A DNA stretch of 64,000 nucleotides from Odontesthes bonariensis (taxonomy: Eukaryota > Chordata > Actinopteri > Atheriniformes > Atherinopsidae). Positions 1 to 11,875 of this stretch are shown here, in pieces. The stretch spans positions 23,830,227-23,894,226 of the forward strand of contig NC_134515.1 of assembly GCF_027942865.1 (NCBI RefSeq), written 5' to 3'. The translations under genes and the position numbers were made by a program. Under the pieces are notes generated by a model that did not search any database, was not told where the DNA came from, and saw only the letters and a list, made by a program, of their open reading frames with translations. How positions within the stretch are numbered: the stretch's first letter is position 1; every line of letters begins with the position of its first letter.

Positions 1-600
1 AATGTTTCAAAGCTAATTGCTAGATTAACTTCAATAATAAGTTTTAAAAAAACTTTAATAAATTATAAACCAAGAGATTGGAAACTCTGGGATGTGGCCT
101 GTGTGGCAACATTTTAAGGCCAATGTTCCTTTTTTATCAAAAGTGCACATTGTCACACATCAGTTGATGGATTTGGTAATTGTCAGTGCCTGGCAGGACT
201 TGGACATAGAACAAAAGCTATCAACACCCCCCCACTGTAATAACATACTGACAACCCTACAATTATGCATCGAGATCTGTCCAAGTCCTTTCCACTCAGG
301 AAATAGAGAATTAACCATGCCTGTCCAAAGTTAAAACAATCAAAATCAGCTGTGTAGAACGGATCAGTCTTTGATTCCCTACATACGGTCGACATTTTCA
401 AAGGAACGCATAAGTTGCCATGGAAACCACAATATAATGTTGCATGTTTTATTACATATAGTTTCTTTTGTGCTTGCGCATAGTGGGCAAGTGTCACCAA
501 AAAAATAAAAATCATATTTGTAATATTTTCGAAACGTTTTTTTTTTATATAAATTCTGACCTAATTAAATTTACTAATCTCTGCAAGTAACATATCTTGA
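1..600. other. AT-rich flank, no gene seen
   Basis: No open frame here resembles a known protein and no exon with flanking splice sites could be supported. The sequence is AT-rich and gives way to more CpG-rich promoter-like DNA from about 600 onward, ahead of smim4. Confidence 0.5.
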
Positions 601-1014
601 CGTTGCATAGTCATTCGACTCGGATTCAGCGGTTCACGTCCTCACTGACATAGACATAATATGCGTATATTATGTCTATGCTCAATGATGTTACGGAGGA
701 ACCGAGTAACCAGAACAACATGCAGTCCTGCCTGCCCATAGTGTGCCTGCCTAAAACGCGACCGGATATGACGACTCCCCTTGAAATGCGTTCGTTTTAG
801 AAACCACGATCAAGCTGCTGCCGAGTCGTCTTTTGACTCTCAAGAGCTCCGCCCGTTCTGTTTAGTCCACGCCACAAAACGAGCTCACCATGCAACGTTC
901 ATCGTTCTCGTAACGTTTTTAAAGGACATGTAAAAGGTCCATACCTACGCCGGTGTGAATCATTTACATGCGGATGACAGTTTGGCTACAGCTTGTTTAT
1001 GCTTGCAAGCCGCA
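600..1014 (+). promoter_or_regulatory. Probable smim4 promoter and 5' UTR
   Basis: This stretch is richer in CpG than the DNA to its left and ends at the smim4 start codon. An in-frame upstream ATG at 955 would add 20 residues, but family alignment places the start at 1015. No TATA box is obvious. The assignment rests on position and base composition only. Confidence 0.4.
649..680. repeat. Perfect 14-bp inverted repeat with 4-bp spacer
   Basis: The arm CATAGACATAATAT at 649-662 is followed by GCGT and then its exact reverse complement at 667-680. The 32-bp unit could fold as a hairpin or cruciform. It sits about 330 bp upstream of the smim4 start codon. No target-site duplication or longer terminal repeats were seen around it, so a transposon origin is not shown. 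Confidence 0.85.
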
Positions 1015-3590
1015 ATGATTCAGAGAAGTAAAACCTTGAAATATCTGTTGGACTTTGTCCCCGGGAAACGACGACTGGGGCCGTACAGGTTCCTTCCTAT
1101 CTTTTTTTGCATCGGTGGAGTCATGGAGTGGATCATGATCAATGTTAGAATAGGAAGCGAGACTTTCTGTAAGTATTAAACGACAACACATTCAGAGTCT
1201 CCGTCAGGGGCACGTTTGAACCTACGTGACTGGGGACGAAGGACAGTGTTAGCTCGTTAGCATTTTGCATAAAAAAGCGACAGTTCAGAATAAATAAAGA
1301 CATGTCGCCAAATGTTGTCTCTCGGTATGTATGAATTGAAACATTAGCTCTCCTCCTGACATGCTTCTACACTCAATTTGAGACGTTTTTTGTTTTGTGA
1401 CGTAGGAGGCGCGACGTCGTTTGTGCATTGAGTTTTCATTGGACACAATCTGAGAACAGCGTAGTCATCAGGAACGTAACACGTAATAACCTTAACAGAT
1501 ATGTCCTCCAACTTTCCTCCTCTCTCGCTCACTTAAAAGAAAAGGGGATATAAAGAAAGCAATGAGGGACAAACAGAAATACTTCAGTGACTCATAAACT
1601 GTACTCAAGTACAACTTTAAGGTGTTTGTACTCTACTTATTGTTTTTTTTTTTTTATAATGCCACTTTTCTATATATTTATTTGACATCTCAAAATCTCA
1701 CAAAACCGTTTTGGCCTATCACAGTGCAGACAGGGTCACACTTAAAATGTATTAAAATGTTTTTTATTTAAAAAAAATAACAGCTCCTCCAAATAGCTTA
1801 ACTCTTCTCAAATCACTAATATTTAGAGTAAGTGCCCCAAAATATTTAAGAGCTTTGCAGACGATACAATTTTTTCTCGTTTTTGTTTTTACCTAGTTTC
1901 TACGTTCCTGCATTGGTACCTTCACGTAAAGAAAGAATCCAAAAACTTTTGCCACTGCTGATTTTGGCGGCGAAGTATATCCGCCAACGTTCATTTCCAT
2001 CCAATCTTAAGCTATGTATGTTTTTTTTTTTTGAACGCCCCAAAAACACACATCATTCGTGGAACTTTATATCGTTAAACTTTGATCCGAACAACAGTGT
2101 TTATTACAATAATTAAGCCATGACACTGAAAAAAAGAGCCCTGGATACATACTTTTTCTTAAGCAATGAATCGAAATCTGTACTTGAAGTATAAAAGTCA
2201 AATATGTCATTATGTGGAATTTTTGCTGTGTTGACGTGTTTTAGAGCAATGAAACACAGTGCATTGAAGCACCACAATGGATGTTTAGTTGAAATATTTA
2301 ACTTTGTCACTCTTTTTTTTTTCTTTCATCTTAAAACTAAAGGTTTAAAGTAACAGTGTTGCAACAAAGAAAAGCAGGAACACGCACACTTGCAAAAGCT
2401 TGAACCGACCTTGATGAACAGCTCCAGTTGTTGATCTCATTAAAATGTGCGGCATTAATGTATTTAGATAATAAATGCAGCTGGAGCTGGATTTCGGGTT
2501 TACCTAGCTGAGATGGAGGTTATTGGAACCACTTTAAGTGCTGTTTCTGACCAGCGTAAGCATGCATCAACTGCTTTTCATGGGATGTCTTCAAAGTAAT
2601 TTGGAAATGTTTCCTTGTGAACTCTAGTGGGGCAGAAGTATCATAAACGGGTGCTAAAAGTAGCTATCTAAATGAGCGGGACTCATCTTGAACACGTAGA
2701 TAGAGCTTAAGTGTGCGACACATGGCTCTTTTTGTATCCACGTGTCTGCAGCTACGCCTGAAAGAGTGCCTTATTCAAAAAGGCTGAGAGGCAAAAATAC
2801 CTTGGTGTGCATCCACTCACTCTCAACCCCTTTCCCAATATTCCAGATGTGCTCACATGTGCCATTTCAGGAGAACTGAAAGGACTCAAAATCCCCACGT
2901 GATTTAAAAAAAGAAAGAAAGGAAGGAGGGGGGCCCATCTAGCCCTTACTTTTTATCCTGCAGTATTCGTGGGGCTTTCAGGCACACAGAGCACATTCCT
3001 CACCTTGAAAGTAGTTTAGTGACGACATTACCTCTGCAGTATTTATAAAAAAAAAAAAAGGCACTATTTTCTGCAGCGTAACCGATGCAAACATTTTGAC
3101 TTCTCAGAGCAGAAAAAAACACAGATTTAAAACAGATTTTGTTACTGACGGTTCATTTTCAATGAGTCTCCGATGAAACCTGTATGTACAATACCAGCCC
3201 CTCGGAGCCGGCTCACATGAGTGGTATGCAGCAGATATTAGTTTACGAGTGGGCTCTTTCTCCTGCGGCGAGCCGCACTGCTGTGCAAGCTCGCTCGCTT
3301 TCACACTGATGCGCTTGCTGGGTCACTTAAGTAGAGCAGAGCCATTGCTACCAACAATGCGACATCAAATGTCATGCTGTGAAGAAAGTCTGATATAACA
3401 TAAGTGGAAAGTAATAGCCACCCATGTGTCTGAGTTTTTAATCGCCCTAACAGACCCACGTTTCAGTCTTTTGAATCTTCTTTTTTTCTTTTTTTCAGAC
3501 GACGTCTACCGAAGGAAAGAATCGGAGCGGGAGTACCAGCAGAAGATCACAGGTGGTCGGCTAGTTCACGATGAGCCTGCAGCCAAGTGA
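1015..3590 (+). CDS. smim4: Small integral membrane protein 4 / complex III assembly factor UQCC5
   Basis: Two coding exons, 1015-1168 and 3499-3590, give 81 residues. SMIM4/UQCC5 is a mitochondrial inner-membrane protein used in assembly of respiratory complex III around cytochrome b. The core reads VPGKRRLGPYRFLPIFF, then a single membrane segment ending GGVMEWIMI, then the conserved tail ETFYDVYRRK, whose Tyr codon is split by the intron (T before, AC after). The donor is GTAAGT and the acceptor follows a T-rich tract. The start at 1015 matches the human N-terminus in spacing to VPGK; the in-frame ATG at 955 has no counterpart. The protein is about 11 residues longer than human, mostly at the C-terminus (KITGGRLVHDEPAAK). 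The gene converges with ogn; 603 bp separate the two stop codons. Confidence 0.93.
1575..1690. repeat. Possible decayed teleost interspersed repeat in smim4 intron
   Basis: The stretch from ACTTCAGTGACTCATAAACT through the run of T resembles, from memory, the common fish repeat built on 'tacttgtactttacttgagta'. The copy is degenerate and I cannot define its ends or class. Confidence 0.3.
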
Positions 3591-4044
3591 ATAATGGTCA
3601 GCGTTCTCCTTCGGACTCAGTGTTGGACTCCTACTCCCTCGCTGGCTCAACACCATAATGAACATTATTGACAAGTCGAGGTTAAAGACGATGGAGAAGG
3701 CAGTTCCAGCATGCAGGTTTTATTGTTTATATGGTCAGTTAAAGAAGCATAAGCAAACACTGTAGAAAAAATTACAGCCGGTTAGAGATCGAGGCTTGAA
3801 AGATGTCACAGCTGAAGTCTCGTTTGTTCATAGAAACCAAACCGTAATTGTGTCGGTGCATCGTGTTGAAAACATTGCACAGCACCTGCCAAGACACAGT
3901 CGTCAACTAAAAGACGACAAAAACAATGTCGTTGTATTTATGAATGGGGAGATTTTGAATTGGTGTGTTCAGTGCATATGTTGGGAAACTGTACTGTTGA
4001 TTTATTGAGTATATAAAGATGTCACTGAACTTTGTTCTGCATTA

Positions 4045-4063
4045 TTTATTATTTAGTTTTATT
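4045..4063 (-). terminator. Tandem AATAAA polyadenylation signals for ogn
   Basis: On the minus strand AATAAA occurs at 4050-4045 and again at 4063-4058, about 130-150 nt past the ogn stop codon. Either would give a short 3' UTR. That UTR includes a run of about 28 A's (minus strand) just past the stop codon at roughly 4160-4188. Confidence 0.55.
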
Positions 4064-4159
4064 CGCACCATCTGTGCCTCTTACCATACGGTCGTTCAGT
4101 TCACCCAGACCCTGTCAAAGGGCTACCTTTGCCAAAACCCTTTTTACCTTTCTATCTTT

Positions 4160-4193
<34 letters not shown>

Positions 4194-4194
<1 letters not shown>

Positions 4195-5708
4195 CAGTTG
4201 TACCAGCCGATAGGGAGAAACTGCAGGCAGATGAAGCTGTACGGGTGCTGCGACAGCTCGATGGGGTTTCCATCCAGCCTCACCTGGTCCAAGTTGGGCC
4301 GGATGTAGTGGCTGGTGTTACCTTTGCAGAATGTCTCATCTGTAATTGTGGCGATCTTGTTGTTCTGCAGGAAATCAAGCCGAACACACGACATTGGTCT
4401 GTTATGTAACTAAATCTGAGTCACTGTTATACACCATCTCCTATTTGTTGCTTCGATTGATGGGAATTCCAGTAAAACTCACATGCAGGTGCACAACGTG
4501 GAGAGACTCTGGAAGTTCTGGCACTTCTGTCAGTTCGTTGTTTCCGAGGTAAAGATATGCCAGGCGAGTAAGTTTCTGCAACGACAAAAGGCCACGATGT
4601 GATACATAAGGCGCATGTGACGGCATGCAAGCAAGATGCTTCCTGCACCATTTAAGGTGAAGTCAGTGGACTGACTCACTTTAAACGCGGCTGCCTTCAC
4701 ACCCTGGGGTTTAAGCCTGTTGGAATTGGCGTTGAAAGATACCAGCTTCATGGGAAGCACGGGAAGTTTGGTTAGTCTGTTTTCTGCGAGAGTGAGCTCC
4801 TCGAGAAAAGGAAGTTTTGAAAAGGCTCCATCCTCTATTTCGGTGATGAGATTACCAGTTAGGTCGATCCTTTTCAGTGTGGCTGGAAAATAGAAGATGA
4901 AGGTGAAGATGACTAGAGAGCAGTGATGACTACAATAGCTGATTTTTTTTTTTTTTTTTTTTTTTTTTTCTTACCCGTGTCAGCAAAATCACTGTTTCTT
5001 ATTTTGGAGATTTTGTTGAAACGTGCATAAAGGTACAAAGTTTCCTTCGGCAGTGATGGGACGGCGGTCATCTCAGGGGACACCTCCTCACAGTAAACGG
5101 ATCCACTTAGGCAAACGCACATTAGACACGTCGGCAGCTCTGAAAAGGGTTACATCTTTCCGTATGACTCTTTGTAAAGACACAGATTACCTAACGAATA
5201 AGTCAGTAAAATGGTCTGAGCAATATGGCTGCACAGCTTAAAATGCACTGGGCATAGTTTAGAGGAGGACACTTGATCGGCCCCATTGTTACATAATATG
5301 GGCTTTAGCTACATTCACAAAAATGTGGAAGAATGCCTCAGCAAGTGTTGCATAATCCACTTTTAAAGAGTTACTGAAAACTATTTATCTTTTTAAATAA
5401 AGCTCACCATTGGCTTTTTGAGCCACTGCTGGGTCCGCTTCTGAGTCTTGTTGGAAGCCGTTGGCCGCAATATTTACAATCCCCATCTGCAAAAAAAGAG
5501 AAGAAAAAAGAAAGCTGCTTCTCAGCGTTTCTTTTCCACTCGACCCAGACGACTATGCAAATGTTTCGTCAACTCATTAAGACGTGGTTTAAACTCTAAA
5601 AGGTATTCTTACTGCAGGTTTTCTTGCTTCCTCGTATCCATCTTTTGCAGCAGACACCAGTGTCCATAAGAGCATAACCGAGGCAAAGATTGAAATCTTC
5701 AGTTGCAT
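4194..5708 (-). CDS. ogn: Mimecan (osteoglycin), class III small leucine-rich proteoglycan
   Basis: Six coding exons on the minus strand: 5708-5613, 5486-5408, 5139-4975, 4882-4680, 4575-4483 and 4364-4194; phases agree and give 268 residues (human 298). Osteoglycin is a secreted extracellular-matrix protein that binds collagen and is linked to mineralised tissue. Seen in order: signal peptide [20 protein letters not shown]; the class III cysteine cluster [13 protein letters not shown] (C-x2-C-x-C-x6-C) at about 63-75; leucine-rich repeats such as [18 protein letters not shown] and [18 protein letters not shown]; and the C-terminal cysteine pair in DETFCK and SFICL before the end LPIGWYN. The close match to mammalian mimecan ([17 protein letters not shown]) separates it from opticin and epiphycan. 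A 27-nt A run follows the exon 3 donor. The neighbours asporin, osteomodulin and ecm2, known beside OGN in mammals, are not in this window. Confidence 0.95.
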
Positions 5709-5808
5709 CGTGGTGTCTCGGTTGCTGGTCAGAGACAAGAGTGTTGTCTGCTAGGCTGGGTGCATGTGAGCAGGAAAAATTTTCCATCGAGTTAAACTGC
5801 CAGCATAT

Positions 5809-8020
5809 TACCGTGTAAGTATGGGAAACACTTTAACTCAATACATGCTGTTTGTATCATATCTTTAAAACAACAATGTTTGGGGTTTTTGGGGGGTTCA
5901 ACTGACAGTCAGAGTGATGACTGAAACATCAATTGTGTGCAAATCATCATGTCAACAATGCAGCATGCAGTCATTTTTTTTCTCCTCTCTCGCTGTCAAA
6001 ACAACACTTTTACTGGAAGAATAATCAATGTATTCTGCTCAACAAGGGGACTGGAGAAAGTTGAGTGGTGTTCTTTTATTAAATCGAGGTATTCTTCAAC
6101 GAAATACTAAATTACCAACATGACTTTTTTTCGTTTTTTTCTTCTTTTTTTTTTTGTCCTTGGAGAGATTCCTCAATGACTGAACTGCGGAATCAAAGCA
6201 GCAGCCACAGTATGAGTGGGTCAAATGATCTATATTCTTGAAATAAAAGAGCGCCTCGGTGCCTCCTTTATCATCTCCTGTAGCACTGGAAACACTTGAC
6301 AATCCTTTCTAAAAGGAGAGATTATACTTTCCGGCTTTTCTTTGAGACCTCCACTTTCAAAGCCTCGCTCAATTACTTTCATACAGACGTTCCTCCTGGG
6401 ATTTATGTTAATAGCTATGAGGGTGAGCAGAACATCTCTCACCTTTGTTCCTTTACTTTTTAATTACTGTTCTTAATAAAGAGGTAATATTTTGTGTTGC
6501 TGTATATCCTATTCTATTCATACGATTTCAATAATAAAGTCTCCTTCAAACAATATAGTAAGAGCACATTAGCTAAAGTACCCCCGTTCACATCTTCAGA
6601 AAAATGTTTCTTGGTAAACGTTGGTAAAAAACAAACAAAAAAACCACTAGGTTTTAATTAATCCACTGGAAACTTCCCTGAAAATGGGAGTTTTAGGACT
6701 CCTCGTCTAATAAGCACTTTCACACAGGTGTGATGTAGAAACTTGAAGCCTGCCTGCATGTGCATTGATAAATAACGTTATGAAGTAGGAGGAAGTAGGA
6801 GCTTCATGCAAGCAGTGGTGAACTTTTTCCAATGAAAAATATTTGCTCACTTGGTAATTTAGGGCGAGGGCAGTGTCGATGAGGTGTGAATTTTTTAACA
6901 ATGCATTTGAACTTTTTATCAGAAGTTAACTATTTATATCTTCAGATATATTTGAATCTGTTTTGCCATTGATGAGCTCTAGAAGATTACTTCTTTTATC
7001 TTAACTATAACCAGTATGTCTCCATTCTAACGGCAGGATGGTCAAAAGTTCCATCACAACTGTCACACAGTTTTTCATCCCTCCTTCAGTATCCTATGTA
7101 GTTTGTCTTAAAAGTTCCCATGAAACGATCTGTGGGAAGCTGTTCCTGCATGTTTATATTCTTTTCTCACTCTTTTCTGATTGGTCAGTTCCAGTGGCCT
7201 GATCAGGCAAACGCCCTCCATTCCACATCCAAAATTCGAGAAATCTGTCCTTTGGGTGCAAAGTTAGCATACACCCATGAATGTGGGACTGCTCACCTGT
7301 ATTTTTTTTTAAATAGTTCTCTGTTAAAAAAATATCAAACTCTGAAAAACCATAAAGAATAGCAACAAACAATAACTACTACTTTTTAAAAAAAACAGAT
7401 TTCAACACAATATAAGGCCATTAAACCTTAACTAAATACAGTCATCCCAATGAAATGTTATTTAGTTTTCTGAAACTACATAATTTATTATAAAAATGTC
7501 TTATCGCTTATTAATTGATAATGTTGTTAGTTACCCCTATTGGCTTGCTTCAAACTGATTTATCAATCACAGAGCCCAGAAAAAAGGAGTGTGCTGAAGA
7601 GCACACTGACCTTGGCCTCTGACCTTGTATTGCAGGATGGGAAAGAAAACTCTTAATTACCATAACCTACATTCAAAACACACACATAAACATGCATGCC
7701 TGACGTGGTCTTATCATTATCTATTGATTATTTATAGGTTACGTGTAAAAATGATCAACACTTTCATTATTCCAGAGTATCCACTGCTGCAGTCTTTCTA
7801 AAGCCTAGATAATATGAACAGATGATAGTACAGTAAAACAGTGAGGCACACATTTGGCGTCACAAATGTCAAGCATTGCAGCCATGTCAATATTCATTAT
7901 TGATTTATTCGTTTTTTGATATTTAGAAGAAAATAAAAAATCTCCTGTAGCCGCCGTCAAAGAGATTATAAAAAGAGAATGCAGTTAATAACATCGTTTT
8001 TTTTTTTTTTTTTAGCGAAA
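5809..8020. other. Intergenic DNA between ogn and ywhab
   Basis: No exon-like segment with matching splice sites was found on either strand. The left part must hold the ogn promoter and any non-coding first exon (minus strand), but I could not place a TATA box or donor with confidence. The rest is AT-rich with scattered homopolymers. Confidence 0.5.
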
Positions 8021-8040
8021 TTATTTAAGATTTGCTACAT

Positions 8041-8222
8041 TAATTGTCTTAAACACGGGAGCAGCGGTTGCATTACGTAAGGCAGATGTGTGGTGAGAAA
8101 GGAGGAAACAGAAGTGCCAGTGTAGCGGAAGTGGTACTGCCCTGAACGCTGAGCGAGACGGAGGACGGAGGCTGAATCGTCCAGAAAGTGAAAAAAAAGC
8201 AGGATTAAAAGTCATCAATATT
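8041..8222 (+). promoter_or_regulatory. ywhab: ywhab promoter and non-coding first exon
   Basis: A GC-richer block ends in a strong donor, GTAAGTG, at 8223. The next acceptor in the same direction lies at 9303 (T-rich tract then TAG), directly before the ywhab start codon, so this is best read as a 5' UTR exon spliced to 9304. The transcription start itself cannot be seen; the left limit is approximate. Confidence 0.55.
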
Positions 8223-9311
8223 GTAAGTGTATCAACTTCGCGGGCTTCAATATAGCTCGGTAATACTACATTTTCATTCGTAGCTTAATGATAGAAGGGC
8301 TGTTTTTATCGTGTCCGGTTGAATCCTGTTGAGAAGCCATCATAACCGAAAGGCTAGCTGGGTTTGTGAAAGGCTAGGTTAGCTCGCAGGCTAGCTGCTA
8401 GCTAACGAGCTAACCGACGGTCGGATTCCATGACACTTTGTTCTGACAGGCTCGGCAGCCTGGGCGGGCCTTGGTACAGCTGTTGAAAATGAATTAAACG
8501 CAAATGCGGTTCACAGATATAAAATATTTAGCTTTTGTCCGGTTAAATACGTTTGAAATGATAGTCGTTAGCATCTCAATCCTGTTTTATTAAGTTATGT
8601 TGGCCGTTGATTTTTGCTGGCCTAGCTATTACCAGTAGCGGCAATCAGACGACGGTGGCTAGCAAAATGTTAGCCCATCCGAATGGTTTGCGTTATCACG
8701 ACAGATTAGCACCCCTAATGTTCCCTAATCCAGTTAGATCATACCGTTTATTATAAATGGGTAGCAACCTTTAATCAATTCAGTCTATATTTCCAAGCTA
8801 ATATTAAGATTGAGCAATAAAATGCACAGCCCGCTAGTACTGCTAACAACCTTAGGGGGAGGGCATTAAAACCTGACCGAAAAAAGGTTTTGGCTGATTA
8901 TTGAGAGTGATTACTAAAACATACTACAACATCTCAGCAAGCCAAAAAAAAAAAAAAAACTATTGTGCGTGATAAACCTAACAATAATACAGATTGTTGA
9001 TGAATTATAAGAATAAGGTTGTGACAGAGGGGACGAGAAAGGATTGGGGAGCGTTATCAACTAGCTAGCAGCTAAGCATAGCAAATGATGTGTATGGCTG
9101 ACCCACTTGCCATGGGCCCTCTTCAAAAGTTATCTTAACTGTACAGTAAAAAAAAAAGGTTTCTTATAAATAAAATAAAAATGTTGTATCAAAGTAATTA
9201 GGACTACAAAGGAATAACTGGGGTTGTTACTGAGAAACGTCCTCCATGTGTTTTGATTAACTAGACACAACCACTACTAATTCTGCCTTTTCTTTTCCTT
9301 TAGTCTAGAAA

Positions 9312-11595
9312 ATGGATAAGAACGACCTGGTACAGAAGGCCAAGCTTGCCGAGCAGGCTGAGCGTTATGACGACATGGCCGCAGCCATGAAGTCGGTGAC
9401 AGAGCAAGGCGCGGAGCTGTCAAATGAGGAGCGCAACCTTCTCTCCGTTGCCTACAAGAATGTGGTAGGAGCGCGTCGCTCATCCTGGCGTGTCATCTCC
9501 AGCATTGAGCAGAAGACTGAGGGCAACGACAAAAAACAGCAGATGGCACGTGAATACCGGGAGAAGATAGAAACTGAGCTGCAGGAAATCTGCCACGATG
9601 TGCTTGTAAGGTTTTCACGCTTCTCTTGTGTTTAAGAATAGTTTTAATTCATGCACTTATGACAACGGTGCTTTTGTGTAGTTTAGAAAGGTGACCTCAA
9701 CACTTACACTGTCATGTATTGTGTTCAGGGGCTACTGGACAACTTTCTCATTGCCAACGCATCTGCTGCTGAAAGCAAGGTGTTCTATCTGAAAATGAAA
9801 GGCGACTATTATAGATACCTTTCTGAGGTTGCATCTGGAGATACTAAAAAGGGTAAGTCAGGATTTGTTTTGAATTTTTTTCTATCATTATGTTCGTACA
9901 TCACAATGTACATTTAACTACGAACATGGTAAATCAGCCTTTAAAGTGTTCTAAATACAACATGAACTTTTAGAATGGTTCAGAGGAAAAAGAATGGACC
10001 ATATTTATCTTTTCAGTTGTTTTTATCAAATTTTCCTCCAGCACAATCTGTTTTTTCCCCTTTTTTTTTAAATTTTAAATTTTAATTTTTTTATATAAAA
10101 GTGAACAATTAAACTTTCCGACAGCAATTTTGCAATTAGTTTTAAAATACAATAGAGAAATTGTCACCTAAAGAGCTGGTGAAATTTTCTCAGGACATGC
10201 TGGAACCAAATTTAAAAAAGACTGAATGCAAAATTCACATTTCTCAATCACCATTAATGTTTTACTTGATGTCAGCTTGATTTGAGGCAACTGTGTGGAA
10301 GTAAGTTGAACCTAAACGCCTCGGTATGCTACTCCGTCGCTATCCGCCAATCCTACTCCGTGGTCATGCAGAGGATATTGAACCTTTAGAAGTTCTCCGT
10401 CGGGATGTCGGATACGCAAGACAATTCACCTCCCGATTAGCAGGCGTCGCTACGTATGCTACGTTAGACGACCTAATCTCGCAACGTCTATCGTGAAAGT
10501 CGTCCCACTCTTCACAGTGAACGATGGCGACCGAGAGAGAAAGACTGTTGTTGGAGTTGGAGCTTGTTGATATTGAAATGCAAATAATTTTGACCAAATG
10601 TTGACCGGCACACAGTAAACTCTTTCAAAAATGGCGGTGTTGTTGTTGTGAGAGGAAGGAGCTAAACCGGAAAAGTGATTCCGGAAATGTTGTTAGCCGA
10701 CCAATCACAACCGCAAGTCTCCGTCTCCTCGACGGATAGATGGGAATTTTGGCCGACGCACGCAAGCAATGGAGAGCGTCTCCGGGAGAGTTTCCGACGA
10801 CGGCGAGGGCTCTCCGTGGCCTTTCCCGGACGACTATGAACCAGGCTTAAGTGATAGCTCAGACAGTATTTCCGTGCTTGCCTTGCTTATTCTGCTGCCC
10901 TCAAGTGGCCAAAATAAATTAGCAGACTTTAAAAATTGTGAATCATGAATCTTTTACACTTTCTTGTGTCCACACAGATACAGTGGATAATTCCCAGCAG
11001 GCGTACCAGCAAGCTTTTGACATTAGCAAGGGAGAAATGCAGCCAACACACCCCATCAGGCTTGGCCTTGCCCTCAACTTCTCAGTCTTCTATTATGAAA
11101 TCCTCAACAACCCGGACAAGGCCTGCAGCCTTGCTAAGACGGTATGAAATGAAGCCTGAAGGCATTACTTGAAATCAATTTGAAGGTTTTTGTTAAGAAC
11201 TTGGATGCAAAATGGCATAGATTTGTCAGAAAATATGAGAATATTATTATTAGAGAGAATTGAAGTCTGAACCACTCCCAGACAGTGTTAAGCAGATGCA
11301 GCTGTATTTATCAAGTTCAATTTCTGTTTTTTCATTTTTTTTTTCAGGCATTCGATGAAGCCATTGCTGAACTTGACACTTTGAACGAGGACTCTTACAA
11401 AGACAGCACCCTGATCATGCAACTACTAAGGGACAACCTGACTGTAAGTCAAAGCCGCACTTGTGTTGGTCCTTGTCTGATCCTGTTGTCTTTGTTCACA
11501 GGAAGTTGTAACTTTTTTTTTTGTTTTTCTGTTCCCAGCTGTGGACATCAGAAAACCAGGCAGATGAGGGAGAAACCGGAGACGGGGAAAACTAA
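9312..11595 (+). CDS. ywhab: 14-3-3 protein beta/alpha
   Basis: Five coding exons, 9312-9605, 9729-9852, 10978-11141, 11348-11443 and 11539-11595, give 244 residues, normal for the family. 14-3-3 proteins are cytosolic dimers that bind phosphoserine/phosphothreonine motifs on kinases, phosphatases and transcription factors. The N-terminal dimer helices begin [20 protein letters not shown]. The phosphate-binding residues are present: Lys and Arg in [13 protein letters not shown], and Arg-Tyr in GDYYRYLSE. The C-terminal groove helix reads [18 protein letters not shown]. The acidic tail [11 protein letters not shown] and the following pabpc1l gene, which also neighbours YWHAB in human, favour beta over zeta. 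Some central residues ([12 protein letters not shown]) differ from both and may be lineage-specific. Confidence 0.95.
10290..10860 (+). mobile_element. Candidate internally deleted PIF/Harbinger-type DNA transposon
   Basis: Within ywhab intron 2 lies a block rich in CpG (many TCCG, GACG and CTCCGT words) that contrasts with the AT-rich intron. It contains a short frame at 10524-10607 starting [16 protein letters not shown], which resembles the N-terminus of fish HARBI1-like transposases as I remember them, and then stops. The right edge CGTGGC...GACTATGAACCAGGCTTAA looks like Harbinger ends, and TAA occurs near both edges as a possible 3-bp target duplication, but I could not pair the ends into clean terminal inverted repeats. 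Limits are approximate. Confidence 0.4.
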
Positions 11596-11833
11596 TGGAA
11601 TTGCACTGTTAATCCACCTACACTCTTATCTTAAACACAGACAGCTTATATACATCCCCCTCCACTCCATCAGCCCCTCCCACTTCTGTATGACAAGCAG
11701 CCTGAATTGCTTCTGACCAACTAGTTTACCCCTCTCAGTTCACTGTGAGGTGACAGGGTAATTTTCAGTTGTTAGCAGATTCAGTCACTTTGTGGAAACA
11801 TGTTGTATTGATTAGTGAGTCCATGTTGCTGTT

Positions 11834-11875
<42 letters not shown>

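Noticed and set aside
955-1014. Upstream in-frame ATG for smim4
   Set aside because: It would add 20 residues (MNHLHADD...) with no counterpart in the family; the ATG at 1015 matches the known N-terminus.
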